Below, piece by piece: positions 44,284 to 53,438 of a stretch of 64,000 bases of DNA. The stretch comes from CAILZL01 sp050181835. GTDB taxonomy: Bacteria; Pseudomonadota; Gammaproteobacteria; Steroidobacterales; Steroidobacteraceae. The number at the start of each line of letters is the position of its first letter. Position 1 is the first letter of the stretch. Under the pieces are notes generated by a model. That model was not told where the DNA came from and made no database searches. It worked only from the letters and a program-made list of their open reading frames with translations. The stretch is taken from positions 18,215 through 82,214 of the forward strand of contig JBFXCU010000012.1 of NCBI GenBank assembly GCA_050181835.1, in the 5' to 3' direction. A program made the translations under genes and the position numbers.

Positions 44284-44313
44284 TAAAAAAGGCGAGCAAT
44301 GCTCGCCTTTTTT
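44284..44313. terminator. Bidirectional intrinsic terminator
   Basis: A perfect 7-bp stem, GGCGAGC, loop AAT, GCTCGCC, preceded by a run of A and followed by a run of T. It can end the YccA-like gene on the plus strand and ppnP on the minus strand, which are convergent here. Confidence 0.93.
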
Positions 44314-44333
44314 ATTTGCTGTAGCAGCTAGGT

Positions 44334-44621
44334 TCAGCCACCTAGATATTCACACAAGTAGGCAGCCGGGCCACCAACCGCCTGTACCTCAAAACCACTG
44401 TTAGCAGCAATTTCAAACACGGTGCCAGCGCTATAGTTCTGCCATTCGGCACCAGCTAGCTTGACGCGCAATAGGCCACTGGTAACTGTCATGCGTTCTG
44501 CCGAGCCAGTTCCAAAATGATATTCACCGGGCGTAATGACACCGATGGATGCACGTAGGCCGTTGCGTTCGAAAGCAAGGCTTTGCACGCCACCGTCGAA
44601 GTAGCTGTTATGTTGCAGCAT
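44334..44621 (-). CDS. ppnP: Pyrimidine/purine nucleoside phosphorylase PpnP
   Basis: A 95-residue small cupin-fold protein. HNSYFDGGVQSLAFERNGLRASIGVITPGEYHFGTGSAERMTVTSGLLRVKL is diagnostic of the YaiE/DUF1255 family, shown in E. coli to phosphorolyse several nucleosides. The length is standard. It lies 11 bases after the next upstream gene on the minus strand. Confidence 0.93.
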   Translation of the reverse strand: MLQHNSYFDGGVQSLAFERNGLRASIGVITPGEYHFGTGSAERMTVTSGLLRVKLAGAEWQNYSAGTVFEIAANSGFEVQAVGGPAAYLCEYLGG

Positions 44622-44632
44622 GTGGCACTTTC

Positions 44633-44947
44633 CTACTTTGCAACTTTTTGCACGTTGGCGTCAGCGTTGATGAAGCGTGGCGCTTCACGAGTTTTGTTCA
44701 AGACGGCATCGGCCACCTGTGATAACCAGCCACCCCCATGCAGCATCAGCTTCAGGGCATCTAGCGCGTTTTTGGCATCGCGTTCCACGGCAAAACGACA
44801 GTCATCGTTGATCGAACAACGATCCATCTGGAATAACGCCGACCCTTCCAGCACCAATGTGCAATTGGTGAATTTGCATTCAACAAAATTGCGGCCATCC
44901 AGAACCACGCGCTGACCGGTGTATTCCCGTTTACTGATTAATTTCAT
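44633..44947 (-). CDS. Hypothetical protein, possible short beta-helix
   Basis: A 104-residue soluble protein. RNFVECKFTNCTLVLEGSALFQMDRCSINDDCRF has regularly spaced hydrophobic and Cys residues recalling one or two rungs of a pentapeptide-type beta-helix. The second half is helical (AKNALDALKLMLHGGG) with a basic tail. I start at the ATG giving MKLISKREYTGQRVVLDG, 20 bases after the kdsB stop; earlier codons overlap kdsB. I do not recognise the family. Confidence 0.6.
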   Translation of the reverse strand: MKLISKREYTGQRVVLDGRNFVECKFTNCTLVLEGSALFQMDRCSINDDCRFAVERDAKNALDALKLMLHGGGWLSQVADAVLNKTREAPRFINADANVQKVAK

Positions 44948-44966
44948 GATAACTCTGCTTGCTTTA

Positions 44967-45731
44967 TTAACTACCAAGTTGACGAATGCGTTCAATGTCC
45001 TGCTGTGTATCAATGCCTATACCCGGTTGCGCCACTGCAGTAGCCACCGTGATGCTCATGCCGGACTGCAAGGCACGCAGCTGCTCCAGACTTTCTGCCA
45101 ATTCCAGGTTACTTGGTGGCAGGTTCGTCAGGCGCAACAAGGCGCCTACGCGGTAAGCATAAATGCCGAGATGCCGTTGAGCACCATTAAACTGGGTTTG
45201 GCTACCCGGTCCGGCTGGCGCGCTGTCACGATACCAAGGGATTGGCGCGCGACTGAAGTACAGAGCCAGGCTATTCTGTGCATAGACCACCTTGACCACA
45301 TTAGGATTAAGAAACTCCTCCAGTGTGGTGATCGGCGTCGCCAAGGTGGCCATCTGTGCCTGCGGCGTGGCAATTAATAACTCTGCAACTTGGTTGATTA
45401 ACTGTGGTGGCATCTGTGGTTCGTCGCCCTGCACATTGACCACCACCGTATCCACTGACCAACTGCGGCGATTGGCCACTTCGGCAATTCGATCAGTACC
45501 AGAACAATGGTCACTGCTGGTCAGTATTGCCAACGATGCATCGCCACGCGGATTGCGCACCGCCAGTTCAATACGCACATCATCTGTGGCCACCAGCACT
45601 TCATCCGCGCGACTCTGGCATGCGGCATCCACCACCCACTGCACCATGGGTTTGCCTTGTATTTCCAGCAAGGGTTTGCCAGGAAGACGCGTCGAGGCAT
45701 AACGCGCGGGGATGACTACTTTAAAGCTCAT
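44967..45731 (-). CDS. kdsB: CMP-KDO synthetase
   Basis: A 254-residue nucleotidyltransferase that activates KDO for lipopolysaccharide core. FKVVIPARYASTRLPGKPLLEIQGKPMVQWV is the CTP-binding signature, and NVQGDEPQMPPQLI, PIPWYRDS and HLGIYAYRVGALLRLTNLPPSNLELAESLEQLRAL are typical. Its start overlaps the trm112-like gene by 4 bases. KdsA, the enzyme making KDO-8-phosphate, is at 61-62 kb. Confidence 0.97.
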   Translation of the reverse strand: MSFKVVIPARYASTRLPGKPLLEIQGKPMVQWVVDAACQSRADEVLVATDDVRIELAVRNPRGDASLAILTSSDHCSGTDRIAEVANRRSWSVDTVVVNVQGDEPQMPPQLINQVAELLIATPQAQMATLATPITTLEEFLNPNVVKVVYAQNSLALYFSRAPIPWYRDSAPAGPGSQTQFNGAQRHLGIYAYRVGALLRLTNLPPSNLELAESLEQLRALQSGMSITVATAVAQPGIGIDTQQDIERIRQLGS

Positions 45732-45913
45732 TCGAGTAGCGCGTCATCGGAAGCCAGTTGTTTCGCCTCTTCTTCCAGCATGACGGGAATGCCATCACGT
45801 ACCGGAAATGCCAGACGATCGGCGCGACAAATCAATTGCTCACCATGTTTGTCGTACTTAAGCGGACTCTTGCAGATCGGACAGGCCAGAATATCGAGTA
45901 GTCGTGAATCCAT
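45728..45913 (-). CDS. Trm112/YcaR-like small protein
   Basis: A 61-residue protein: MDSRLLDILACPICKSPLKYDKHGEQLICRADRLAFPVRDGIPVMLEEEA is a typical bacterial Trm112-like domain, with CPIC as half of a zinc site and a third Cys in LICRADRL. Eukaryotic homologues activate methyltransferases; the bacterial role in this LPS cluster is not established. It lies between lpxK and kdsB, as in E. coli ycaR. Confidence 0.9.
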   Translation of the reverse strand: MDSRLLDILACPICKSPLKYDKHGEQLICRADRLAFPVRDGIPVMLEEEAKQLASDDALLE

Positions 45914-45917
45914 GAAG

Positions 45918-46943
45918 TTATCTCGTTGCGCTGTATCGCTGTTGCATAGCTTGTTGCACGCAGTTTAGTAGCTGCGTTCTGGCCGGGTCGCTTAACACTA
46001 CTTGCGCACCTACTGCCCAATGCTGCGGCCCGGCAATAGCGTGGCATTTTACGGCATCTTTCTCGGTCATGAGTACCGGTAAATCATCAGCAAACTCAAT
46101 ATCGGCTCGACCCAATGCGGCATGATCGGGAAAAACATGGGGAACCACTTCCAGACCGTATTCCCGTAACGCATTAATAAACGATTCTGGGTTACCAATC
46201 GCCGTTACCACATGCACTTTCTGCCCCTGAAGTTCTGCCAATGTCCGGATGCGGTTTGAACTGATCCCACGTAGCTGATCTAGCTCAACTCGATACGACA
46301 CCGTTGGGACATTGAGCGATAGCGATTGCGACCCGATACGCTGATTTAGCAACACTAAATCCGCTTGTTTGAGTCGCGCTACCGGCTCACGCAATGGGCC
46401 AGCCGGTAACAAATAACCATTACCAAAGTAACGGCTGGCATCAACCACCACCAGCTCACAGTCCCGCTGTAACCGGTAGTGCTGCAAACCGTCATCGGAA
46501 ATAATTACGTCCGCGCCTGCTGTGACCGCCTGTTGTGCGCTGGCAACCCGATCCGGCCCGGCCATCACGATGGCTTTGGTTTGCTGTGCGAGCAACACTG
46601 CTTCATCACCCACCAGCAGCGGGTCGCTATGTGCTAGTACCTGCTGCGGCCAGTGACTGACTTTACCACCATAGCCACGTGTAATGACCGCAACTTGCTT
46701 GCCTTGCGCCGCCAATGCATTACTTAGCCATATCACTAACGGCGTCTTGCCTGTGCCACCAACGGTGAGATTGCCAACCACAATCACCGGCTGGCTCAAT
46801 CGATAGCTTTTTAGCAAACCGACAGCAAAGCAGCAACGTCGCACCGCGACTACCAACCTGAAACACCACGATAGTGGCAGCAGTAGCCATGCAGCAGGTG
46901 AATTGCCGTACCAGAGTTTCTGCAACTGCAAGTCAAGTGACAT
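45918..46943 (-). CDS. lpxK: Tetraacyldisaccharide 4'-kinase
   Basis: A 341-residue kinase that forms lipid IVA at the inner membrane. The N-terminal WYGNSPAAWLLLPLSWCFRLVVAVRR is membrane-associated. The P-loop is VGNLTVGGTGKTPLVIWL, followed by ITRGYGGKV, VGDEAVLLAQ, DDGLQHYRLQRDCELVVVDASRYFGNGYLLPAGPLREP. It lies 2 bases after msbA; both act on the same product. Confidence 0.97.
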   Translation of the reverse strand: MSLDLQLQKLWYGNSPAAWLLLPLSWCFRLVVAVRRCCFAVGLLKSYRLSQPVIVVGNLTVGGTGKTPLVIWLSNALAAQGKQVAVITRGYGGKVSHWPQQVLAHSDPLLVGDEAVLLAQQTKAIVMAGPDRVASAQQAVTAGADVIISDDGLQHYRLQRDCELVVVDASRYFGNGYLLPAGPLREPVARLKQADLVLLNQRIGSQSLSLNVPTVSYRVELDQLRGISSNRIRTLAELQGQKVHVVTAIGNPESFINALREYGLEVVPHVFPDHAALGRADIEFADDLPVLMTEKDAVKCHAIAGPQHWAVGAQVVLSDPARTQLLNCVQQAMQQRYSATR

Positions 46944-46945
46944 GA

Positions 46946-48688
46946 TCAGGCATTGAATTGCAGGCGATGCAGTGCGGCATACGCACCACCCTTGGCCAAC
47001 AATTCATCATGGGCACCCACTTCTATAATGCGACCACTATCCATTACCACGATACGATCCGCTTTTTCGATGGTTGATAAACGATGCGCAATAATCAGTG
47101 TGGTGCGATTCTGCATCAACTTTTCCAGCGCCGCCTGAATAGTACGTTCTGATTCCGAATCCAGTGCCGAAGTCGCTTCATCGAGGATCAGGATCGGTGC
47201 ATTCTTGAGCAGCGCACGCGCGATGGAGATGCGCTGCTTCTGCCCACCGGATAACAGAACACCACGCTCACCTACAGTGGTTGCCATTCCTTGCGGCAAC
47301 TTGCTGGCGAACTCCATGACATGAGCTGCCGTGGCGGCACGCTCAATGTCATCAATGCTGGCAGCACGACCAAAGGCAATGTTGTTACTGATGCTATCAT
47401 CAAACAACACTACATCTTGGCTGACCAAGGCAATTTGCTCACGCAAGTTGTGTAATTGATAATCGCGAACGTCATACCCATCGACCAACAACATGCCGTT
47501 GGTAAGGTCATAGAAACGCGGCAACAGATTGACCATGGTGGATTTTCCACTGCCCGATCTACCGACAAATGCCACGGTTTCGCCCGCTTTAATGGTCAGC
47601 GATACCCCAGTTAATGCAGGAGTGCTGCCGGTATCATAGGTATAAGTGATGTCGCGATACTCAACTTCACCTTTGGCGCGCGCCACCTGATAGGTTCCGG
47701 CGTCCGATTCCAGTGGCGTATCGATGACTTCAAACAAACTTTCACCGGCAGCAATGCCCTGTTGTATCGGGCCAGATACATTTACCAAATCACGCAAAGG
47801 ATTCATGATACTTAGCAAGGCGGCAATGAAGGCGGTAAACACTGGCACATCAAGCTTGCCATCCAGCGCTTGCTTGGTGGCCATCCAAAGCACCACAGCT
47901 AACGCAATGGAGGCTATGCCCTGCACCACTGGGTTTGCCAAGCCGCGAACCTTCAGCCACTTCATTGTCGAACGGAAAGTTTGCTCATTGGCGTTCTCAA
48001 ACTTTTGTCGTTCGTGACTTTGCGCATTGAATACCTTGATGACACGCGGTGCATCCAACGCTTCTTTGGCCACTCCGGTCACATCACCCACCGAGTTCTG
48101 TATACGCTGACTGTAGCGGCGAAAATGTTTGTTGACGATGGAGATTAACCAGCCTATCAGTGGGCCGGTAATAAACGACACTGCGGCTAGCGTGGGATTA
48201 AGCCATACCAGCGTGATCACTAAACCGATAATAGTCAGTGTTTGCCGAGTCACTGTACTGACGGCATCAGTCACGACGGTTGCGATCTGTTCGGTGTTGT
48301 AGAGTAATTTTGCCAGCATGGCTGACGATGCAGTGCGATCAAAATAGCTGATCGGCAGGTGCAGCATGCGCTCGAACAGATCAGTACGCAGTTGCTTGAT
48401 GATGCGTCGACCAACAAATCCCATGTAATAAGTTTGAATAAAATCCCCGGAACCGCGAATAGCAAATAGCAGCACCAGACCAATAGGTACCCACACCAGC
48501 ATTTGCTGATCTTGTTTCAGGAAGGTGCCATCCAGAAAGCTTTTGGTCAGGAATATTACGCCGGTGTTAGTCGCCGCAAACATCAATGCGCCTAACGTAC
48601 CAATCACAAATTGCAACCGGTATGGTCGTATATATTTCAGCAGGCGCTTATAAGTGGCCCAAATGCTGGCGGGCTTGGAAGGCGACAT
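46946..48688 (-). CDS. msbA: Lipid A export ATP-binding/permease MsbA
   Basis: A 580-residue half-transporter. Six membrane helices (about 20-310) precede an ABC domain with Walker A AFVGRSGSGKSTMVNLLPRFY, Q-loop VSQDVVLFDDSISNNIAFG, signature LSGGQKQRISIARALLKNAPILILDEATSALD, and the switch HRLSTIEKADRIVVMDSG. The homodimer flips core-lipid A across the inner membrane. The exbD-msbA-lpxK spacing (2-3 bases) indicates one operon. Confidence 0.97.
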   Translation of the reverse strand: MSPSKPASIWATYKRLLKYIRPYRLQFVIGTLGALMFAATNTGVIFLTKSFLDGTFLKQDQQMLVWVPIGLVLLFAIRGSGDFIQTYYMGFVGRRIIKQLRTDLFERMLHLPISYFDRTASSAMLAKLLYNTEQIATVVTDAVSTVTRQTLTIIGLVITLVWLNPTLAAVSFITGPLIGWLISIVNKHFRRYSQRIQNSVGDVTGVAKEALDAPRVIKVFNAQSHERQKFENANEQTFRSTMKWLKVRGLANPVVQGIASIALAVVLWMATKQALDGKLDVPVFTAFIAALLSIMNPLRDLVNVSGPIQQGIAAGESLFEVIDTPLESDAGTYQVARAKGEVEYRDITYTYDTGSTPALTGVSLTIKAGETVAFVGRSGSGKSTMVNLLPRFYDLTNGMLLVDGYDVRDYQLHNLREQIALVSQDVVLFDDSISNNIAFGRAASIDDIERAATAAHVMEFASKLPQGMATTVGERGVLLSGGQKQRISIARALLKNAPILILDEATSALDSESERTIQAALEKLMQNRTTLIIAHRLSTIEKADRIVVMDSGRIIEVGAHDELLAKGGAYAALHRLQFNA

Positions 48689-48690
48689 GT

Positions 48691-49140
48691 CTAATTGCTC
48701 GCAGGGCTAACGGTGTTATCAGCTTGATGCACGGTGGCAATGCTGATGGCTTTAAAGCCAACCCGTCCCACGACATCCATGGCAGTTACGACAGATTGAT
48801 GGCTACTATTGGCATCGGCGCGGATCAAGACGGTCTGTTCACGCGACTGCCCTGCCGCCTTATTAATGGCCGCTTCCAAAGTGGCAACACTATTGTTGAG
48901 CAGATCTTGGCCATTCACGCGGTAGTTACCAGTGGCACTCACACCAATTTCCAGTACCGACTGCGGGGCTTTGCTGTCTGCCTGCGCGCTGGCATCCGGC
49001 AGACGGATATTGATGCGTCCTTCGGTGACAAAGCTGGTGGCGAGCATGAAAAAAATCAGCAGCAACAACAGCACGTCGATAAACGATGTGACATTGATTT
49101 CCAGATCATCGTCGCGTTTGTTACGACTACCAATGTTCAC
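48691..49140 (-). CDS. exbD: ExbD/TolR-family energy transducer
   Basis: A 149-residue protein. A short cytoplasmic N-terminus (RNKRDDDLEINVTSFIDVLLLLLIFFMLATSFV) leads into one membrane helix containing the functional Asp of SFIDVLL, then a periplasmic domain. The start is GTG at 49140; the ribosome site GAGGTAAG spans the exbB stop. With ExbB it uses proton motive force to drive TonB-type transport. No tonB gene is nearby. Confidence 0.93.
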   Translation of the reverse strand: MNIGSRNKRDDDLEINVTSFIDVLLLLLIFFMLATSFVTEGRINIRLPDASAQADSKAPQSVLEIGVSATGNYRVNGQDLLNNSVATLEAAINKAAGQSREQTVLIRADANSSHQSVVTAMDVVGRVGFKAISIATVHQADNTVSPASN

Positions 49141-49144
49141 GCAC

Positions 49145-49789
49145 TTACCTCGGCTTGCTTGAAGGATCGGCAGCGGCGCGTTCAGCACTGGCATTCTCTA
49201 CTGCCTGCACCAACTTGATGGCTTCTTTCTCCATTTCCACCACTAAGCTGTCTACTCGTCGGCGTAGCAAGCGAAAGCAGATCAGTGATGGAATAGCAAC
49301 AGCCAAGCCTGCGGCGGTGGCGACCAGTGCTTCGGCAATACCGCTTGATAGCGCTGCAGGGCTACCTATCCCCGCAGCGGTGATCGCATTGAAGGTTTCG
49401 ATCATGCCAAATACAGTGCCTAACAGGCCCAGCAGCGGCGCGATACCAGCAATAGTGCCCAGCGCGGTCAAAAAACGCTCCAATTCATGCACCACATGCC
49501 GTCCAGCATCCTCAATCGCCTCGCGCATTACTTCACGCGGGCGGTGCCGATTGATCAAGCCGGCCGCCAGTACTTTGCCCAGTGGTGAGTTCTGTTGCAG
49601 TGCCAGTATGTGGTTACTCTCGAGTTGGCCGGATTCCACCCATTGCCACACCTTTTCAAACAATTTGACGGGCAGAATACGATCGCGCTGCAAAGTCCAC
49701 AGGCGTTCAACAATAATGGCAATAGCGATGATCGAGGCGAGCAGGATCGGCACCATCATGATGCCGCCAGCTTTGACTATTTCATACAT
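49145..49789 (-). CDS. exbB: ExbB/TolQ-family proton channel
   Basis: A 214-residue protein with three membrane helices: ILLASIIAIAIIVERLW at the N-terminus and two C-terminal helices in GTIAGIAPLLGLLGTVFGMIETFNAI and IAEALVATAAGLAVAIPSLICFRLLRRRV. These are the MotA/TolQ/ExbB pore segments with the conserved TA..L..AIP. It pairs with ExbD. In this operon context it may power outer-membrane import or support envelope processes with msbA. Confidence 0.95.
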   Translation of the reverse strand: MYEIVKAGGIMMVPILLASIIAIAIIVERLWTLQRDRILPVKLFEKVWQWVESGQLESNHILALQQNSPLGKVLAAGLINRHRPREVMREAIEDAGRHVVHELERFLTALGTIAGIAPLLGLLGTVFGMIETFNAITAAGIGSPAALSSGIAEALVATAAGLAVAIPSLICFRLLRRRVDSLVVEMEKEAIKLVQAVENASAERAAADPSSKPR

Positions 49790-49886
49790 GCAATGTGGTT
49801 CGTCAGTAGCAAGGGGTAAAGGTATAGATAACGTTGAATCCTAATAGTACAACGCCACGACGAAACACACCGCAAACATCTGTCAC

Positions 49887-52208
49887 TTAATCGACCAAGG
49901 TTGACAACTGCTGTGTTTGCCAGTAACGGCGGTGACGTTCTCGCCAGAGGCTCGGCACCACAACTCCATTGTTGCGCGCCACTGATAGAGTCACCGCACC
50001 CGCTGCGCTGGTACTGAGTGGCATTGCACCTGAGTCGCGCCATCGTGCCACCACATCCTCCTTGGGAAAGCCCCAACGATTGCGATAGCCAGCACTGAAA
50101 ATTACCCATTGAGTGCGCTGGGAAATCTGGGTGGCCGCCACCAGCTCAGTAGTGGAAGAGCTGCGGCTACCGTGATGGGCGGCTACTACAATGTCGGTGG
50201 GGCGAATAAACCCCGCAGTAACCAGATCGTACTCTACTGCTTTTTCTATATCACCTAATAACAGTGCACTACCCACTACGGTACTCACCCGTAGCACACA
50301 AGATAAATTGTTATCAGAAATTTCACTGGTACCAGCTTGTGGGTGCAGCACATCAAACTGAACGCCATCCCAGTGCCATTGTTGACCGCGCTGACAGGGC
50401 TTCATCGCTGCTTGCTGCTTGACCGATGGTCCGCCAGAGATGGCGGCCACTTGCATTCCCGCTAGCACTGACTGGAGTCCACCCACGTGATCTGCATCGC
50501 CGTGACTGAGCATGAGCAAATCCAGTTTGTGTACGCCCTGTGCGCGCAGGTAGGGTAATACCACCAATTCGCCGGTATCATGACCACTTTGGAAGCTCGG
50601 CCCGGTGTCATACAGCAACACATGGTGACGAGTACGCACCACCACCGCCAAGCCTTGCCCAACATCCAGCACGGTCAATTCAAAACCACCCAGGGCGGGC
50701 GTCGCCGGTTGCCACGCCAATGCTGGCAGGCAACTAAGCGCACCGATCAGGCGCCATGGCCAGATCCACGGTAACACCATCATCACTGTACCCAACACCA
50801 GCAACCCCATTGCCCACCACGGTGCGGTCGGTGCGTACCAAGTCGCCCATGGTAATTGCGCTGCCCAGTGCAAGGCGGCATACACCTGTTCCAATAACCA
50901 CGCGACCCATTGCAAGCACTGTGTCCCCATCTCCACATCAACTACCAGCAGCGCGCAAGACAGCAACACCATGGGAACCAGCAAGCCCGTGAATACGGGA
51001 ATGGCAAACAGATTGATTAATGGTGATAGCAACGACAGATTGCCAAAACTGCTGAGCAGCAATGGCACCAATCCCACGCTCACCACGCCCTGAATGCTCA
51101 AGAAGCCACGCCACCAAGAAGACCCGCCTACTCGCCCATGCTGATTCAGCAAAATAACGGCTACTGCGCCAAATGACAGCCAGGCACCCGCTGCCAACGG
51201 TGCAAATGGATCAAGGATCAGTACCAACAGTAAGGCCAAGCCAAAGCTGTGCCAGACGTGCACCTCACGGCGTAACAAGCGCGCACCGAAGTACACTGCC
51301 AGCATGATCAGTGTACGTTGAGTAGGCACCGACATCCCGGCTAGCAAGGAATAGCCCAACGCTGCGCTCATACCGAATAGCGCTTGCAGATCGGGCGCAG
51401 TGATTCGATAGCGTTGCGCCATCGGCAGGCGCACTAACCCCGTTCCTAGCCAAGCAAACACCGCCGCCACCATACCGATGTGAAATCCGGAGATAGCCAT
51501 CAAGTGGCTGGTTCCGGTACGAGCAAACACCTGCCACGCAGCATCACTAACTGCCTGTTGATCTCCCACTGCCAGACCACGTACCACACCTTGCATGGCT
51601 GCGCCGGGGATGGCGGTGGCAATCGCCTGAGTCAACCAAGCACGGGCTTGCAGAACTCGTTGCCCGTTGTCGACTCCCAGACGTTCGTTATCCGGGCTGT
51701 TACGTATATAGCCCGTTGCACCAATGCCCTGTCGAAATAACTGCGCTTCATAGTCGTAGCCACCAAGATTGGCAAAGCCATGCGGGCGTTTCATGCGTAC
51801 CAACAACTGCCAACGCTCTGCAGCATGAATAATGGGCGTTGCTTGGTACCAGGTCAGTTCAATTTTCTGCGGCACCGCCACATCACTGTGCTCGACCACA
51901 AACATAAATCGTTGTCCATATGCTTCTTGCTCAGGGATATCGGCCACATATCCGCTGACCAACAGATCCTGACCTTCCAAAGATGGAGCCAACTGCTGGC
52001 GCAGCTGCACTTGTGCATGCAGCGCGGCCCAACAAAAACCAAGCAACCATGCCACAATTACTGGCGACGTCACTCGCTTGCGACTCCAAGGTATGAGCCA
52101 CAGCACAGCGACCACGCAACAGGGAGACACAAGATAGTAGGCGGTGAGTGCTGGTTGCCATTGCAGCCATAGGTCGCCGCATAGAAAAGCGAGAGAAAAT
52201 TGCAGCAT
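49887..52208 (-). CDS. comEC: ComEC/Rec2 DNA-uptake channel
   Basis: A 773-residue membrane protein. The N-terminal ~200 residues hold two to three helices and an OB-like DUF4131 region. The competence domain follows (VRGLAVGDQQAVSDAAWQVFARTGTSHLMAISGFHIGMVAAVFAWL), then ~10 helices. A C-terminal metallo-beta-lactamase domain ends it: VLDVGQGLAVVVRTRHHVLLYDTGPSF and LMLSHGDADHVGGLQSVL, with VVAAHHGSRSSSTTELV. It carries single-stranded DNA across the inner membrane in transformation. The comEC-exbBD-msbA order is common in pseudomonads. Confidence 0.95.
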   Translation of the reverse strand: MLQFSLAFLCGDLWLQWQPALTAYYLVSPCCVVAVLWLIPWSRKRVTSPVIVAWLLGFCWAALHAQVQLRQQLAPSLEGQDLLVSGYVADIPEQEAYGQRFMFVVEHSDVAVPQKIELTWYQATPIIHAAERWQLLVRMKRPHGFANLGGYDYEAQLFRQGIGATGYIRNSPDNERLGVDNGQRVLQARAWLTQAIATAIPGAAMQGVVRGLAVGDQQAVSDAAWQVFARTGTSHLMAISGFHIGMVAAVFAWLGTGLVRLPMAQRYRITAPDLQALFGMSAALGYSLLAGMSVPTQRTLIMLAVYFGARLLRREVHVWHSFGLALLLVLILDPFAPLAAGAWLSFGAVAVILLNQHGRVGGSSWWRGFLSIQGVVSVGLVPLLLSSFGNLSLLSPLINLFAIPVFTGLLVPMVLLSCALLVVDVEMGTQCLQWVAWLLEQVYAALHWAAQLPWATWYAPTAPWWAMGLLVLGTVMMVLPWIWPWRLIGALSCLPALAWQPATPALGGFELTVLDVGQGLAVVVRTRHHVLLYDTGPSFQSGHDTGELVVLPYLRAQGVHKLDLLMLSHGDADHVGGLQSVLAGMQVAAISGGPSVKQQAAMKPCQRGQQWHWDGVQFDVLHPQAGTSEISDNNLSCVLRVSTVVGSALLLGDIEKAVEYDLVTAGFIRPTDIVVAAHHGSRSSSTTELVAATQISQRTQWVIFSAGYRNRWGFPKEDVVARWRDSGAMPLSTSAAGAVTLSVARNNGVVVPSLWRERHRRYWQTQQLSTLVD

Positions 52209-52320
52209 ATGCGTCCTTGCTGATTAGCTGTCCTGCTTGTGGTTTACTGTCGAACTCCGTGACTGCATGCAGAGAATAGAGCAAGTTAGCGGGTTCTGCC
52301 AAACGATCAAACGGGCTTAG

Positions 52321-52866
52321 ATGTCACTGCATTTATTCAAAAAACTGAGTCGCCAACGTCATCACCTCAGCACTCGCTGGTACATGAAGCCATTTGCATT
52401 TGTATTTGGTGATGCCGCTTACTGGAGTATCAATCGTCGCAATGTCACGCGCGCTGTTGCGCTGGGTTTTTTTATTGCGTTTCTACCGCCACCCATTCCG
52501 CACACGTTGGTGGCACTGGCCGCAGCCATCGCTCTACGTGTCAATATTCCCGTCACCATGGCAGCCATATTTATTACCAATCCCATCACAATGGTGCCGT
52601 TGTTCTACGCGGCATACTGGAGTGGTTGCTACGTGCTAGGACTGGAGCCTTTAACTCGCCTGCCTAAATTTACTGCCCATCATTGGCTGCCTGCATTCCA
52701 GGGCCCCTTCCTCGAGCCGTTCCTGTTGGGCTGCCTGATTCTTGGTTTGGCAGTAAGCGTAGTGGCCTATATATTGTTGGGATTGAGTTGGCATCTGTCG
52801 TTAGTTTACAAATTGTACAAACGTAAACAACTGCGTCGTCACAAAGAAAACCAGCGGGATAGCTGA
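52321..52866 (+). CDS. DUF2062 membrane protein
   Basis: A 181-residue protein. YWSINRRNVTRAVALGFFIAFLPPPIPHTLVALAAAIALRVNIPVTMAAIFITNPITMVPLFYAAYWSG is diagnostic of DUF2062, with two or three membrane helices and a third near the C-terminus. Its function is unknown; a role near the envelope is guessed from its widespread neighbourhood with comEC. It is divergent from comEC and overlaps the next gene. Confidence 0.9.
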   Translation: MSLHLFKKLSRQRHHLSTRWYMKPFAFVFGDAAYWSINRRNVTRAVALGFFIAFLPPPIPHTLVALAAAIALRVNIPVTMAAIFITNPITMVPLFYAAYWSGCYVLGLEPLTRLPKFTAHHWLPAFQGPFLEPFLLGCLILGLAVSVVAYILLGLSWHLSLVYKLYKRKQLRRHKENQRDS

Positions 52867-53264
52867 TGAAACTGACCCTAGCCTCACGCAGCCAGAATTA
52901 CATTCGCAGTTACACCGCCGCGTCTGTTGAGTTGGCGACACAATGTATCGTGAGTAACTGTTTGATCGCACCCGAGCAAGTCATTACCGACTGGAGTGCG
53001 CGCAATGTCAGCAGCCTGAGTGAGACAGATTTGCAGCCCATTTTCGCACTCAAACCGGAATTAGTTATTTTGGGTACTGGCGTGCTGCAGCAGTTCCCTG
53101 CTGCAGCAATCCGCGCGGCATTTTTGGCGCGCAAAATAGGGTTTGAAGTAATGGATCTCGGTGCCGCCTGTCGCACCTTTAATGTACTGTTGAGTGAAGA
53201 TCGGCAAGTGGTGGCAGCATTGCTGCTAGGTGACAGTGAATCTGTAGGTCAGGCTGAAGCCTGA
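52866..53264 (+). CDS. Mth938-like domain protein (DUF498)
   Basis: A 132-residue soluble protein: IRSYTAASVELATQCIVSNCLIAPEQVITDW and LKPELVILGTGVLQQFPAAAIRAAFLARKIGFEVMDLGAACRTFNVLLSEDRQVVAALLL follow the Mth938/NDUFAF3-like family. The mitochondrial relative helps build complex I; the bacterial role is not established. The ATG overlaps the upstream stop (TGATG). Its stop codon lies inside the palindrome at 53243-53271. Confidence 0.88.
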   Translation: MKLTLASRSQNYIRSYTAASVELATQCIVSNCLIAPEQVITDWSARNVSSLSETDLQPIFALKPELVILGTGVLQQFPAAAIRAAFLARKIGFEVMDLGAACRTFNVLLSEDRQVVAALLLGDSESVGQAEA

Positions 53265-53271
53265 CCCTACA
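53243..53271. repeat. REP-like palindrome at the 3' end of the Mth938-like gene
   Basis: An almost perfect inverted repeat: TGTAGGTCAGGCT, a 2-base centre GA, then AGCCTGACCCTACA, with one extra C. It includes the stop codon of the preceding gene. Such hairpins can protect 3' ends of mRNA or belong to repeated extragenic families. No other copy was noticed in this window. Confidence 0.75.
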
Positions 53272-53289
53272 AGGGGTAATGAAAAGGCC

Positions 53290-53438
53290 ATCGAGAGAAG
53301 ACGCGAAACGATGCAGTTGTTCGAACAAACCGTTGGCCCATATAAATATGGGCTTACGACAATATTGTTGTTCTTGTGATCTTCTTGTTCTTCGCTATGT
53401 GTCTCGAATCCCCCTCCATGTTCGCGTCTTCTCTCGAT
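53290..53438. repeat. Structured element bounded by an 18-bp perfect inverted repeat
   Basis: ATCGAGAGAAGACGCGAA at 53290-53307 is exactly complementary to TTCGCGTCTTCTCTCGAT at 53421-53438. Inside are a 12-base palindrome TTGTTCGAACAA (53317-53328), a perfect 8-bp hairpin GCCCATAT-AA-ATATGGGC (53336-53353) and ACAATATTGT shortly after. The ~149 bp contain no gene. It could be a miniature inverted-repeat element, a structured RNA, or a protein-binding locus. From 53439 to 53553 I see only a small hairpin (GCAT/ATGC). Confidence 0.75.

Noticed and set aside
48586..49844. Long plus-strand frames antisense to exbD and exbB (210 and 229 codons)
   Set aside because: They mirror conserved membrane proteins; Thr/Ser/Ile-rich composition is the antisense of hydrophobic helices.
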